From an uncultured Bacteroidota bacterium (lineage in GTDB: Bacteria; Bacteroidota; Bacteroidia; Bacteroidales; F082), in assembly GCA_913055825.1 (NCBI GenBank), contig CAJXKB010000033.1:1-33119 (forward strand): DNA of 33,119 nt, written 5' to 3'. Of this stretch, positions 26,083 to 33,119 are shown one piece after another (within the stretch, counting starts at the first letter, position 1; each line of letters opens with the position of its first letter). Below the pieces are notes generated by a model, which was not told where the DNA came from, did not search any database, and saw only the letters and a program-made list of their open reading frames with translations. Position numbers and translations under genes: made by a program.

Positions 26083-26523
26083 TTATTTGTAAGCCATGTA
26101 GAACGAAAGGGAAATTAGTGTAGCGAGGGTAGCAGAGCCGTAATAAATGAGCGCATAGCGAAATTTGGCATGATCGCCAATGGATTTGCTGGTGAAGACC
26201 TTCCCGATTTGTGCCAAAATAAGGGCAAATAACATTACACTGAAATGCTCAACCGACCAAAAACGAAGGGATAAAATGTGGTTGACCTGTTCCATGGAAT
26301 GTATTTCGTATTTGTTGGCAGGCTCCATAAAGAAATACAAGATAAATCCCAGCACCAGACCCAAATAAAGCAAAATAATAAAGGCATTTTCCAAATAAAC
26401 CAGTGTGCGGGTGTAGGGCTTGTGTTTGATAAACCCGCGCACTACCATCATACACAAAACCAGCGAAACAATCAGAAACAGCACGCTGGTCCAAATGTGG
26501 GTATTTAATAGAAGTTTGTACAT
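26083..26523 (-). CDS. Small four-helix inner-membrane protein, function unknown
   Basis: This 146-residue protein has four predicted membrane helices at about residues 10-32, 44-66, 90-110 and 122-143. Histidines lie at the start of helix 1 (NTHIW) and of helix 3 (SVEHFSV), a pattern reminiscent of small b-type cytochrome-like or SirB-like proteins, but heme binding is a guess. I do not recognise the family. It lies 51 bp downstream of hemN on the same strand and has its own -7 box (TACTTTTG, 26548-26541), so it may be expressed both alone and with the heme genes. Confidence 0.75.
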   Translation of the reverse strand: MYKLLLNTHIWTSVLFLIVSLVLCMMVVRGFIKHKPYTRTLVYLENAFIILLYLGLVLGFILYFFMEPANKYEIHSMEQVNHILSLRFWSVEHFSVMLFALILAQIGKVFTSKSIGDHAKFRYALIYYGSATLATLISLSFYMAYK

Positions 26524-26540
26524 TGTTTTGTATTATCGTC

Positions 26541-26548
26541 CAAAAGTA
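26541..26548 (-). promoter_or_regulatory. -7 promoter box of the four-helix membrane protein gene
   Basis: On the reverse strand TACTTTTG matches TAnnTTTG exactly, 17 bp before the start codon and inside the hemN to membrane-protein gap. No good -33 element is seen. Confidence 0.45.
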
Positions 26549-26574
26549 CAAAACCCATGAAATAAGCCGTTCGT

Positions 26575-27945
26575 TTAAATTGTTTTCGAGTACATGGCAT
26601 CCGAGGTTTTCAACATGGGGTCGAAAGCCATGGCGATGTTACGCACAACAAAAAATCCTTCTTTGTGCACACGTACAACTTCGCCATCGATGCTTACTAA
26701 ACCATCATCCATAAACATTTGAAGTTTATCCGGCGAAAATTCTACAATTTCACGTATTTCATCAGCAGTTTTGTGAAAACCGGCACCAATCTCATTAAAA
26801 TCGAGATGGCCGTTACACATTATTTCGGTGATAACTTCGCGAATGACCATATCATTTTCACGCTCAAGGTAAAAACGGTCGGGAGCCAGTCCGTTGGCTT
26901 CGATTTGTTCCACATATTGCTGCGAAGTTTTCACGTTTTGAACATATCCGCCCCAAAGCTGGGTAATGGATGAACTTCCGAAACCATACACCTGACCGGT
27001 AGTTTCGCGCGTGGCATATCCCTGAAAATTGCGGTGAAGCCTTTTGTTTTTCAAGGCAATAGCCAAATCGTCGTCGGCTTTGGCATAATGGTCCATACCA
27101 ATGGCTACATAACCTGCTTCGGTAAGCATATTCAAACCGGTTTCAAACATCTTTAGTTTTTCGTCAGGTGTTGGAAGTCCGCGTTTTTCAAGGATTTTTT
27201 GTGCTGCTTTTACCCAGGGCACATGGGCATACGAAAAGGTGGCTATGCGGTCGGGAGAAATTTCGATGGTTTTTCGAATGTTTTCGGCAAAACTTTCTTT
27301 TGTTTGTCCGGGAAGCCCGTAAATTAAATCGAGATTTACCCCTCTGAATCCTTTGTCTTTTAAATAGGCTACCAACTCTTTTACAGGATGTTTTGAGGGA
27401 GCACGGTTTACGGTTTTTAAGACATCGTTATGAAAATCCTGAACACCCAAACTCAGGCGGTTAAATCCGCTGGCAGCCAACCGGTCTATGTCTTCATATT
27501 CGAGGTACGCCGGATGACATTCCATGGCAATTTCAGGCTTGTCGATAAAGTCGAAATGCTTTTTAAAGGTATTCATAATCTCTTCCACATAGTCAGGATT
27601 GATGGAGTTGGGAGTTCCGCCACCCCAATGTATCTGACTGACTTTGCGATTCTTATCCAAATACTTTGCGACATTTTCAATTTCAGTAATCACAGCATCC
27701 ACATAACGCCGGATAACCTCTTCCTTTTGGGAAATACCGGTTGTGCATCCACAGAAATGGCAAAGTCGCGGACAAAACGGAATGTGCACATAAAACGACA
27801 TGTTTTGAGGCAGGTCGTTGTTCGAACGGATGATTTGTTCGGTGTATTTCTCCGGAGTAAACCCTCCCTGAAAAAAGGTAGCGGGAGGATAGCTGGTATA
27901 GCGCGGGCCCGGTTTGTTGTATTTTTTAAATAATTCCAGATTCAT
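26575..27945 (-). CDS. hemN: Oxygen-independent coproporphyrinogen III oxidase
   Basis: This 456-residue radical SAM enzyme converts coproporphyrinogen III to protoporphyrinogen IX without oxygen. The cluster motif CPRLCHFCGC (Cys58, Cys62, Cys65, with the extra Cys67) is the CxxxCxxCxC form found in genuine HemN rather than in HemW-like chaperones. The N-terminal KYNKPGPRYTSYP, the SAM-binding GGGTPN near 110, and EAGYVAIGMDHYAKADDDLA further on also fit HemN. The C-terminal HemN domain is complete. It is the last clear heme gene of the run, 63 bp after hemE, and suggests heme synthesis under low oxygen. No oxygen-dependent HemF is in the window. Confidence 0.97.
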   Translation of the reverse strand: MNLELFKKYNKPGPRYTSYPPATFFQGGFTPEKYTEQIIRSNNDLPQNMSFYVHIPFCPRLCHFCGCTTGISQKEEVIRRYVDAVITEIENVAKYLDKNRKVSQIHWGGGTPNSINPDYVEEIMNTFKKHFDFIDKPEIAMECHPAYLEYEDIDRLAASGFNRLSLGVQDFHNDVLKTVNRAPSKHPVKELVAYLKDKGFRGVNLDLIYGLPGQTKESFAENIRKTIEISPDRIATFSYAHVPWVKAAQKILEKRGLPTPDEKLKMFETGLNMLTEAGYVAIGMDHYAKADDDLAIALKNKRLHRNFQGYATRETTGQVYGFGSSSITQLWGGYVQNVKTSQQYVEQIEANGLAPDRFYLERENDMVIREVITEIMCNGHLDFNEIGAGFHKTADEIREIVEFSPDKLQMFMDDGLVSIDGEVVRVHKEGFFVVRNIAMAFDPMLKTSDAMYSKTI

Positions 27946-28008
27946 TGTTTTCTATGTGTTGCTTTGATAGATTTTTATTATCTCACGCCTGGACGGTTCA
28001 TTTTTATA

Positions 28009-29034
28009 TCATCTCCATTCCTGATTTTTCACCCAGTCGGTAACAAAACGGGCATTATCAAAAGGTGTTCCCGGAAGAAAACCGTGTCCCAGGTTGAAAA
28101 TCCAGTTTTGATGTTTTCGTCCGAAGGCAAGATGTTTTTTTAATTCGGTTTCGATGGCTGCTTGCGATGCAAACAACAACCGGGGATCCAAATTTCCCTG
28201 TAGCCCGATTTTGGGGTCCAGTATTTTCCGGGCTAGTTCCATCGGCGTAAGCCAATCGATACTTAAAAAATCAGCATGAGCCGGACTTATCATTTCCAAT
28301 CCGTTGCCGATTCCTTTCGGGAAAAAGATAAACGGAACAGCTTCCTCTCGTACGGCTTGTGCAATCTTTTCCACCGAAGGCAAAAAAACTTCTGCATAAA
28401 AATCGTTGGGGATCAATCCGGCGTTCGTTTCAAACAACTGAAAAGCATCAATACCATGCCTGATTTGATTTTTAACATAAATCAATGTGAGTTCGGTAAC
28501 TTCTTCAACCAGTTTTTTCAGTTCCTGTTTATGAGCAAACATCCATTTTACCGCATCCGAAAAATCGGAACGACTTCCCAATCCCTGAATCATAAAGCTG
28601 AGCACCGTAAGCGGGGCACCGCAAAAGCCAATCAGCGGCGTGTTGGCAGGGCGTTTATTTAAAATTTCATCAATGGCTGAATAGATATAATTTAAGTTGT
28701 CGGGATTGGGATGCAAAGCATCTAAAGGTTTGTCAATCAACCGGATGGGTTTTTCAAAAACCGGCCCGTTGGCCGTAAAATCGAGTCCCATACCCATGGC
28801 GTAAGGAATAACCAGAATATCCGAAAACAAGATAGCTGCATCCACACCCAAATCGTACACCGGCAGGAGCGTTACTTTTGCTGCCAGCTCCGGACTTTTC
28901 ATCATTTCCCAAAATGAATGTTTTTCTTTTAAATTAAGGTAAGAAGGCAAAACCCTGCCTGCCTGCCTCATATACCAAACCGGCGGTCGTGAGGTGGCTT
29001 TTCCTTTGAGTGTATCAATAAATACCGAATGCAT
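28009..29034 (-). CDS. hemE: Uroporphyrinogen decarboxylase
   Basis: This 341-residue cytoplasmic enzyme removes four carboxyl groups from uroporphyrinogen III to give coproporphyrinogen III. The N-terminal signature RPPVWYMRQAGRVLP (about residues 16-30) supplies the substrate-binding arginines. Asp72 in LFSDILVIPYAMG is the conserved catalytic or coordinating aspartate. The second signature GFCGAPLTVLSFMIQG is near residue 138, and the C-terminal NLGHGFLPGTP is intact. It begins 10 bp after the hemL stop codon, so both are on one transcript. Confidence 0.97.
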   Translation of the reverse strand: MHSVFIDTLKGKATSRPPVWYMRQAGRVLPSYLNLKEKHSFWEMMKSPELAAKVTLLPVYDLGVDAAILFSDILVIPYAMGMGLDFTANGPVFEKPIRLIDKPLDALHPNPDNLNYIYSAIDEILNKRPANTPLIGFCGAPLTVLSFMIQGLGSRSDFSDAVKWMFAHKQELKKLVEEVTELTLIYVKNQIRHGIDAFQLFETNAGLIPNDFYAEVFLPSVEKIAQAVREEAVPFIFFPKGIGNGLEMISPAHADFLSIDWLTPMELARKILDPKIGLQGNLDPRLLFASQAAIETELKKHLAFGRKHQNWIFNLGHGFLPGTPFDNARFVTDWVKNQEWR

Positions 29035-29044
29035 ATCCTTTATT

Positions 29045-30343
29045 TTATAAATCAGTTAGTTGTTGCAATGCTGAACGGTTGGCTGCAATAGTTTTATTAA
29101 GATCATCTTCCGAATGGGCTTCCGACACAAAAGCACATTCAAACTGTGAAGGGGCCAGATAAATCCCGTTTTCAAGCGAAAGCTTAAAATAACGGGCAAA
29201 TTGTTCCGTATCGCATTGTGCTGCTTCCTGATACGAAGTTACCTGATCGGCATTGGTAAAAAAGACGGTCAACAACGAACCGAGTTGATTCACAATAGCT
29301 TTTACACCGGTTTCAGCGATATTTTTCCGGAAACCGGCAGCCAGTTGTTGACCTTTTTTATCAAGAGCTGAATAAATTTCATGATTTTCGTTCAGAATGG
29401 TCAAAGCCGTGATGCCTGCAGCCATCGCCAGCGGGTTTCCCGAAAGGGTTCCTGCCTGATATACAGGGCCGGCCGGAGCCAGTTTTTCCATAATATCTTT
29501 TCGTCCGCCATAGGCTCCTACAGGCAAACCGCCACCGATAATTTTTCCCATAGTTGTCAGATCGGGCATAATGCCATAAAGTTCCTGGGCACCGCCTCGT
29601 GCGAGACGAAATCCGGTGATCACTTCATCAAAAATCAGCAAGGCGCCATGTTTTTGGGTGAGTTCCCTTAGCCCTTGTAAAAAACCTTCTTGTGGCAGTA
29701 CCAGCCCCATGTTGGCGGCAGCGGGTTCAACAATCACAGCAGCAATCTCATCGGCATGAGCTGTAAACAGGTCAGCCACAGCCTGCAGATCGTTGTAGGG
29801 CGCAACCAGCGTGTCAGCCGCTGTGGCCTTGGTTACTCCCGGACTGTTGGGAACGCCAAACGTCATGGCCCCGGAACCGGCATTGATGAGAAAACTGTCG
29901 GCATGACCATGATAATTTCCTGCGAATTTAATTACCTTGTCACGTTTTGTAAACCCTCTTGCCAATCGCAGGGCACTCATGGTGGCTTCGGTTCCCGAAT
30001 TTACCATACGAACACTTTCTACGGAAGGCATCATTTCTACAATGAGCTCGGCCATTTGTGTTTCCAGCATGGTAGGTGCTCCGAAGGAGGTGCCTTTTTC
30101 GGCTGTTTTTCGAATGGCTTCAACTATTTCTTCCCTGGCATGCCCCAAAATCATGGGTCCCCACGAAGAGACAAAGTCGATGTATTCGTTGCCGTCAATA
30201 TCCCAAATTTTTGAGCCTTTGGCACGGTCGATGAGCACCGGTGGCATGCCTACACTTTTAAACGCCCTTACAGGTGAATTCACTCCGCCGGGAATACTTT
30301 TTACTGCTCTTTGATATTCGCGTATACTATTGGTATTGTTCAT
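29045..30343 (-). CDS. hemL: Glutamate-1-semialdehyde 2,1-aminomutase
   Basis: This 432-residue PLP enzyme converts glutamate-1-semialdehyde to 5-aminolevulinate, showing that the organism uses the C5 pathway. The PLP lysine is Lys267 in [27 protein letters not shown] at 18-26, [15 protein letters not shown] at 115-129 and [12 protein letters not shown] at 235-246 are characteristic. Length is normal. It is followed closely by hemE, and preceded by 127 bp that contain competing hairpins. hemA, the preceding enzyme step, is not in the window. Confidence 0.97.
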   Translation of the reverse strand: MNNTNSIREYQRAVKSIPGGVNSPVRAFKSVGMPPVLIDRAKGSKIWDIDGNEYIDFVSSWGPMILGHAREEIVEAIRKTAEKGTSFGAPTMLETQMAELIVEMMPSVESVRMVNSGTEATMSALRLARGFTKRDKVIKFAGNYHGHADSFLINAGSGAMTFGVPNSPGVTKATAADTLVAPYNDLQAVADLFTAHADEIAAVIVEPAAANMGLVLPQEGFLQGLRELTQKHGALLIFDEVITGFRLARGGAQELYGIMPDLTTMGKIIGGGLPVGAYGGRKDIMEKLAPAGPVYQAGTLSGNPLAMAAGITALTILNENHEIYSALDKKGQQLAAGFRKNIAETGVKAIVNQLGSLLTVFFTNADQVTSYQEAAQCDTEQFARYFKLSLENGIYLAPSQFECAFVSEAHSEDDLNKTIAANRSALQQLTDL

Positions 30344-30383
30344 GTTAATGAATTGTTTTTATCATTTAGAGAAAAGCAAAGAA

Positions 30384-30458
30384 CGCTCTGCTGATTCGGA
30401 TTTGTAATCCTAATGAGCGCAAAAACCAAAGATTTTTCCATACGCTCAAAATGACCGG
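30384..30458 (-). promoter_or_regulatory. Possible RNA switch: two mutually exclusive hairpins between hemB and hemL
   Basis: In the reverse-strand transcript, GAGCG (30457-30453) can pair with CGCTC (30419-30415). That same CGCTC can instead pair with a second GAGCG (30388-30384), extended by ATTAGGATT/AATCCGAAT with a three-base loop and one mismatch. The two folds exclude each other. The downstream hairpin ends 40 bp before the hemL start codon and has no clear T-tract. A ligand or processing role is speculative. Confidence 0.4.
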
Positions 30459-30470
30459 AAAAAGAATTTC

Positions 30471-31442
30471 TTATTGCAATTTCTCTGCAAAATGTTTAGC
30501 ATGATAGGTCAGGATCATATCCGTACCCGCCCGTTTTATGGATGTCAGGATTTCTTTCACAATCCGGTCTTCATCAATCCATCCCTTTTCTGCAGCCGCT
30601 TTCACCATGGCAAATTCGCCACTCACATTGTAGGCGGCAATGGGCATATTAAAACGTTCTTTGGCACGCTGAATGACATCGAGGTAACTCAAAGCCGGTT
30701 TTACCATGATGATGTCAGCCCCTTCGGCCACATCAAACTCCAGCTCACGGATTGCTTCGTTGGTGTTGGCCGGATTCATTTGATACGAACGCCGGTCACC
30801 AAACTGAGGGGCGCTTTCGGCGGCATCGCGGAAAGGTCCGTAAAAAGCGGATGCATATTTTGCCGAATAAGCCAGAATAGGCATCATGTAATAACCTTCA
30901 GCATCCAGTCCCTGCCTTATTTTCAACACACGGCCGTCCATCATATCGCTTGGCGCTACCATATCGACACCATGTTTGGCAAAAGTGATAGATTGAGCAA
31001 CCAATGAATTGAAAGTCAAATCGTTGTCCACATCACCATCGACTACCACACCACAATGGCCATGGGTAGTGTATTCGCAGTTACACACATCGGCAATGAC
31101 GAACATACCGGGCACTTCTTTTTTGATAGCGTCAATCGCACGTGGGATAATGGCATCATCATGGGCGGCAATCATTCCGGTATCATCTTTTTCTTCAGGA
31201 ATACCAAACAGGATAATGGCGCGAATACCCACATCCATCAACGATTTACACTCTTCAACCAGCACATCAATCGACATTTGGAAATTGCCGGGCATGGATT
31301 TGATTGGATTTTTCACGTTAGTACCCGGGCAGGCAAACAACGGCATAATCAGGTCGTCAACGGTTACTTTGGTTTCGGTTACCATGTCGCGCAATACGGG
31401 ATTCTGGCGCAACCTTCTTAATCTTGTCAATGGAAAGCTCAT
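30471..31442 (-). CDS. hemB: Porphobilinogen synthase (5-aminolevulinate dehydratase)
   Basis: This 323-residue enzyme condenses two 5-aminolevulinate molecules to porphobilinogen. Schiff-base lysines are visible at Lys195 (AYSAKYASAFYGPFRDA) and Lys248 (IIMVKPALSYLD). The cysteines of the zinc site are present (Cys120, Cys122 and Cys130 in DVCNCEYTTHGHCG), so this is a zinc-type enzyme rather than a magnesium-only one. Its start overlaps the hemD stop by four bases (ATGA), indicating translational coupling. Length and domain order are standard. Confidence 0.97.
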   Translation of the reverse strand: MSFPLTRLRRLRQNPVLRDMVTETKVTVDDLIMPLFACPGTNVKNPIKSMPGNFQMSIDVLVEECKSLMDVGIRAIILFGIPEEKDDTGMIAAHDDAIIPRAIDAIKKEVPGMFVIADVCNCEYTTHGHCGVVVDGDVDNDLTFNSLVAQSITFAKHGVDMVAPSDMMDGRVLKIRQGLDAEGYYMMPILAYSAKYASAFYGPFRDAAESAPQFGDRRSYQMNPANTNEAIRELEFDVAEGADIIMVKPALSYLDVIQRAKERFNMPIAAYNVSGEFAMVKAAAEKGWIDEDRIVKEILTSIKRAGTDMILTYHAKHFAEKLQ

Positions 31443-32224
31443 TTGATTTTGTTTTTAAAATAGTGAATAATTTCATTTTTAAGGCCTGAGACTCCCGCTT
31501 CACGGGCGGTATAAATCTGAGCCCCGGTAATATTTTGAATGGCCTGCGTTGTGATTTTACCTATGGAAACGATACGCAACGGGGCTATTGATTTTTCGAT
31601 TTTATAAAATTGGTAAAAATTTTGAAAAGCCGACGGGCTCGAAAACACCAGCAGTCCGTAACGGTCATCACGGATATTTTGCATCATCTTATCATCATAA
31701 TCGGTTAAACCGATCGTTTGATAAACGTTGAGGCGGTCAACAGTTGTAATTTTTGATAATTGTTCCTGCATCCGGGTCGGGGCCAGATTGCCCAACGCCA
31801 TCAGTACTTTATCTTTTTTGTTGATGAGCCCGTTTTGCAAAGCATCCAGAAATTCGACAGAAGTTTGTCCTGGATTTACAAAATCAGCTTTGCGATGTAA
31901 TTTTTTAAGGGTTGATGCCGTAGTTTGTCCAATGACAGCCGTCTTTATATTTTCAGGAAAAGAAACCCCGGCTTCATTGAGTAGCTGAAAAAATGCGTTC
32001 ACTCCGTTTTTACTGGTGAAAATAAGGTGTGAGTATCTGTTTAATTTTTTCAGTGTGTTCCGGATGGAATCATTCATTTTGTATGCTTCAGTCCGGATCA
32101 TGGGCATGCTGTAAAACGCAATATTCTGCCCTTCAAGTGCCTGCTTTAATTTTTGGGCTTGTTCAACAGGCTGTGTGGTAATAACAGAAACCTCAGGGAC
32201 AATATGTTTTTTAGAAACGTTCAA
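31439..32224 (-). CDS. hemD: Uroporphyrinogen-III synthase, non-ATG start
   Basis: This enzyme of about 261 residues closes and rearranges hydroxymethylbilane to uroporphyrinogen III. HemD is poorly conserved, but SVITTQPVEQAQKLKQAL at the front, HLIFTSKNGVNAFFQLL, TAVIGQTTASTLKK, and LLVFSSPSAFQNFYQFY near the end fit the family and its two-lobed fold. No ATG or GTG lies in frame near the expected start. TTG at 32224, behind GGAGACA and overlapping the hemC stop by 14 bases, is the best candidate; a TTG at 32233 is an alternative. An ATG at 32455 would overlap hemC by about 245 bases and is not believed. It ends in an ATGA overlap with hemB. Confidence 0.85.
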   Translation of the reverse strand: MNVSKKHIVPEVSVITTQPVEQAQKLKQALEGQNIAFYSMPMIRTEAYKMNDSIRNTLKKLNRYSHLIFTSKNGVNAFFQLLNEAGVSFPENIKTAVIGQTTASTLKKLHRKADFVNPGQTSVEFLDALQNGLINKKDKVLMALGNLAPTRMQEQLSKITTVDRLNVYQTIGLTDYDDKMMQNIRDDRYGLLVFSSPSAFQNFYQFYKIEKSIAPLRIVSIGKITTQAIQNITGAQIYTAREAGVSGLKNEIIHYFKNKIK

Positions 32225-33119
32225 TGTCTCCAATGATTTGATGGGCTCCTTTTTCGAGAAATGAAGTGGCCAGTTTTTTAGCAGTTTCAATAGCTTTATT
32301 GGCAGGACTTTGTAGTTCGCCTGTAATGGATTTTTGTCCGTTGGGTGACAAAACAACACCCTGAATACTGAATTCATCGCCGTGGACTTCCGAAATACAG
32401 CCAATGGGTACCTGGCATCCACCTTCGAGGGCTTCGAGAAAAGCATATTCGGCACGGCCTTTTATCCAGCTGTCGCGATGATTAATTTTTTGTAATAATT
32501 CATCAATAAATGCATCATCTTCACGACTTTCGATAGCAATGATACCTTGTGCCGGTGCCGGAATCATTTGTTCGACAGCTACAATTTCGCTGATGGCATC
32601 GTCGAGTCCCAGGCGTTGCAGGCCGGCTGAGGCCATAATCATGGCCGTACAGTACCCCGACCGCCATTTTTTCAAGCGTGTATCAACATTGCCGCGGATA
32701 TCGACGATGTTAAAATCAGGATTGAGTTTTAATAACTGTGCCCTGCGTCGTACACTTGAAGTGGCAATCACATCTTTTTCGGTCAGTTCGCTTAATTTCC
32801 TGTTTCCGTTACTTACCAGTGCATCACGGGCTTCACCCCTTTCCAGCACGGCACCCAATTTCAGGTTTTCAGGGAAAACGGTCGGCAGGTCTTTCATGCT
32901 GTGCACGGCAAGGTCGATACGGCCCTCCAGTAAGGCTTGTTCTATCTCTTTGGTAAACAATCCTTTGTCACCTATTTTTGATAAAGCTACATCCAGGACT
33001 TTATCACCTTTGGTATGGATAACTTCCAGTTCAACTTCTAATTCAGGAAAATATTTTTTTAATTCGACTTGTGTTTTTCGTGCCTGATACAGCGCCAATT
33101 TACTTCCCCTCGTCCCGAT
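32211..33119 (-). CDS. hemC: Porphobilinogen deaminase / hydroxymethylbilane synthase (5' end cut)
   Basis: The frame stays open to the window edge, where it reads IGTRGSKLALYQAR, the conserved start region of HemC. Only a handful of N-terminal residues are therefore missing; an internal TTG at 33098 is not the start. The enzyme joins four porphobilinogens to hydroxymethylbilane. VHSMKDLP, SSVRRRAQL, DIRGNVDTRLKKW and PAPAQGIIAIE are typical. The cofactor-attaching cysteine is in EGGCQVPIGC (codon near 32415-32417). hemD overlaps its end. The operon promoter, and probably hemA, lie beyond the window. Confidence 0.97.
   Translation of the reverse strand: MGTRGSKLALYQARKTQVELKKYFPELEVELEVIHTKGDKVLDVALSKIGDKGLFTKEIEQALLEGRIDLAVHSMKDLPTVFPENLKLGAVLERGEARDALVSNGNRKLSELTEKDVIATSSVRRRAQLLKLNPDFNIVDIRGNVDTRLKKWRSGYCTAMIMASAGLQRLGLDDAISEIVAVEQMIPAPAQGIIAIESREDDAFIDELLQKINHRDSWIKGRAEYAFLEALEGGCQVPIGCISEVHGDEFSIQGVVLSPNGQKSITGELQSPANKAIETAKKLATSFLEKGAHQIIGDIERF

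Noticed and set aside
29690-30214. Open forward frame of 174 codons opposite hemL
   Set aside because: Shadow of the intact hemL gene; no independent features.
1-33119. CRISPR array, prophage, transposase or defence system
   Set aside because: No spaced direct repeats of CRISPR size, integrase, transposase, phage structural or nuclease-type genes were seen; the octamer arrays have no spacers.

Overview
The window reads as chromosomal DNA from a member of the Bacteroidota, probably an environmental Bacteroidales/Marinilabiliales-type lineage (the lower rank is a guess). The signs are Bacteroidota-style -7 boxes (TAnnTTTG) in front of several genes, few clear Shine-Dalgarno sequences, a secreted protein ending in what looks like a type IX secretion sorting domain, a DUF2723 membrane protein, FtsX/MacB-type permeases ending in the NPVEALRYE motif, and a compact heme-synthesis gene cluster. 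No phage, insertion sequence, CRISPR array or defence island was found. Most of the window is core metabolism and translation.

Layout. Positions 1-2880 hold the end of one ABC-type permease and a complete paralogue, both forward. Each is followed directly after its stop codon by a strictly 8-bp-periodic GGT-containing repeat array, and the first array inverts into a near-mirror ACC array. Positions 3139-5293 carry two exported proteins, a DUF1080-like lipoprotein and a secreted glutamine-amidotransferase-fold protein. Positions 5290-10303, reverse strand, form a tight unit: TetR regulator, MMPL/RND exporter, LolA-like periplasmic protein and outer-membrane beta-barrel. This is a plausible envelope lipid or hydrophobe trafficking system. 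A long DUF2723 membrane protein (10447-13530, reverse) ends at a strong bidirectional hairpin terminator.

Positions 13658-18693, forward, contain tRNA-Gln(TTG), an intrinsic terminator, then rimP-nusA-infB. This resembles the E. coli metY-rimP-nusA-infB arrangement but has a different tRNA. infB converges on gapA (18860-19867, reverse), with one terminator for each strand between them. gapA diverges from a 1374-residue protein that combines a large unknown N-terminal region with the ATP-grasp and phosphohistidine domains of pyruvate phosphate dikinase but lacks the PEP/pyruvate barrel. lepA follows (24220-26010) and is probably leaderless.

From 26083 to the right edge, all genes are on the reverse strand. 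A small four-helix membrane protein lies at the end of a heme-synthesis run read in the order hemC-hemD-hemB-hemL-hemE-hemN. These genes take glutamate-1-semialdehyde to protoporphyrinogen IX, apart from the terminal oxidase and ferrochelatase steps and the hemA step, which are not in the window. hemC is cut by the window end. The most interesting items are the mirror-symmetric octamer repeats, the acceptor-less dikinase, the tRNA/terminator leader ahead of rimP-nusA-infB, the TetR-MMPL-LolA-porin unit, and two competing hairpins between hemB and hemL.
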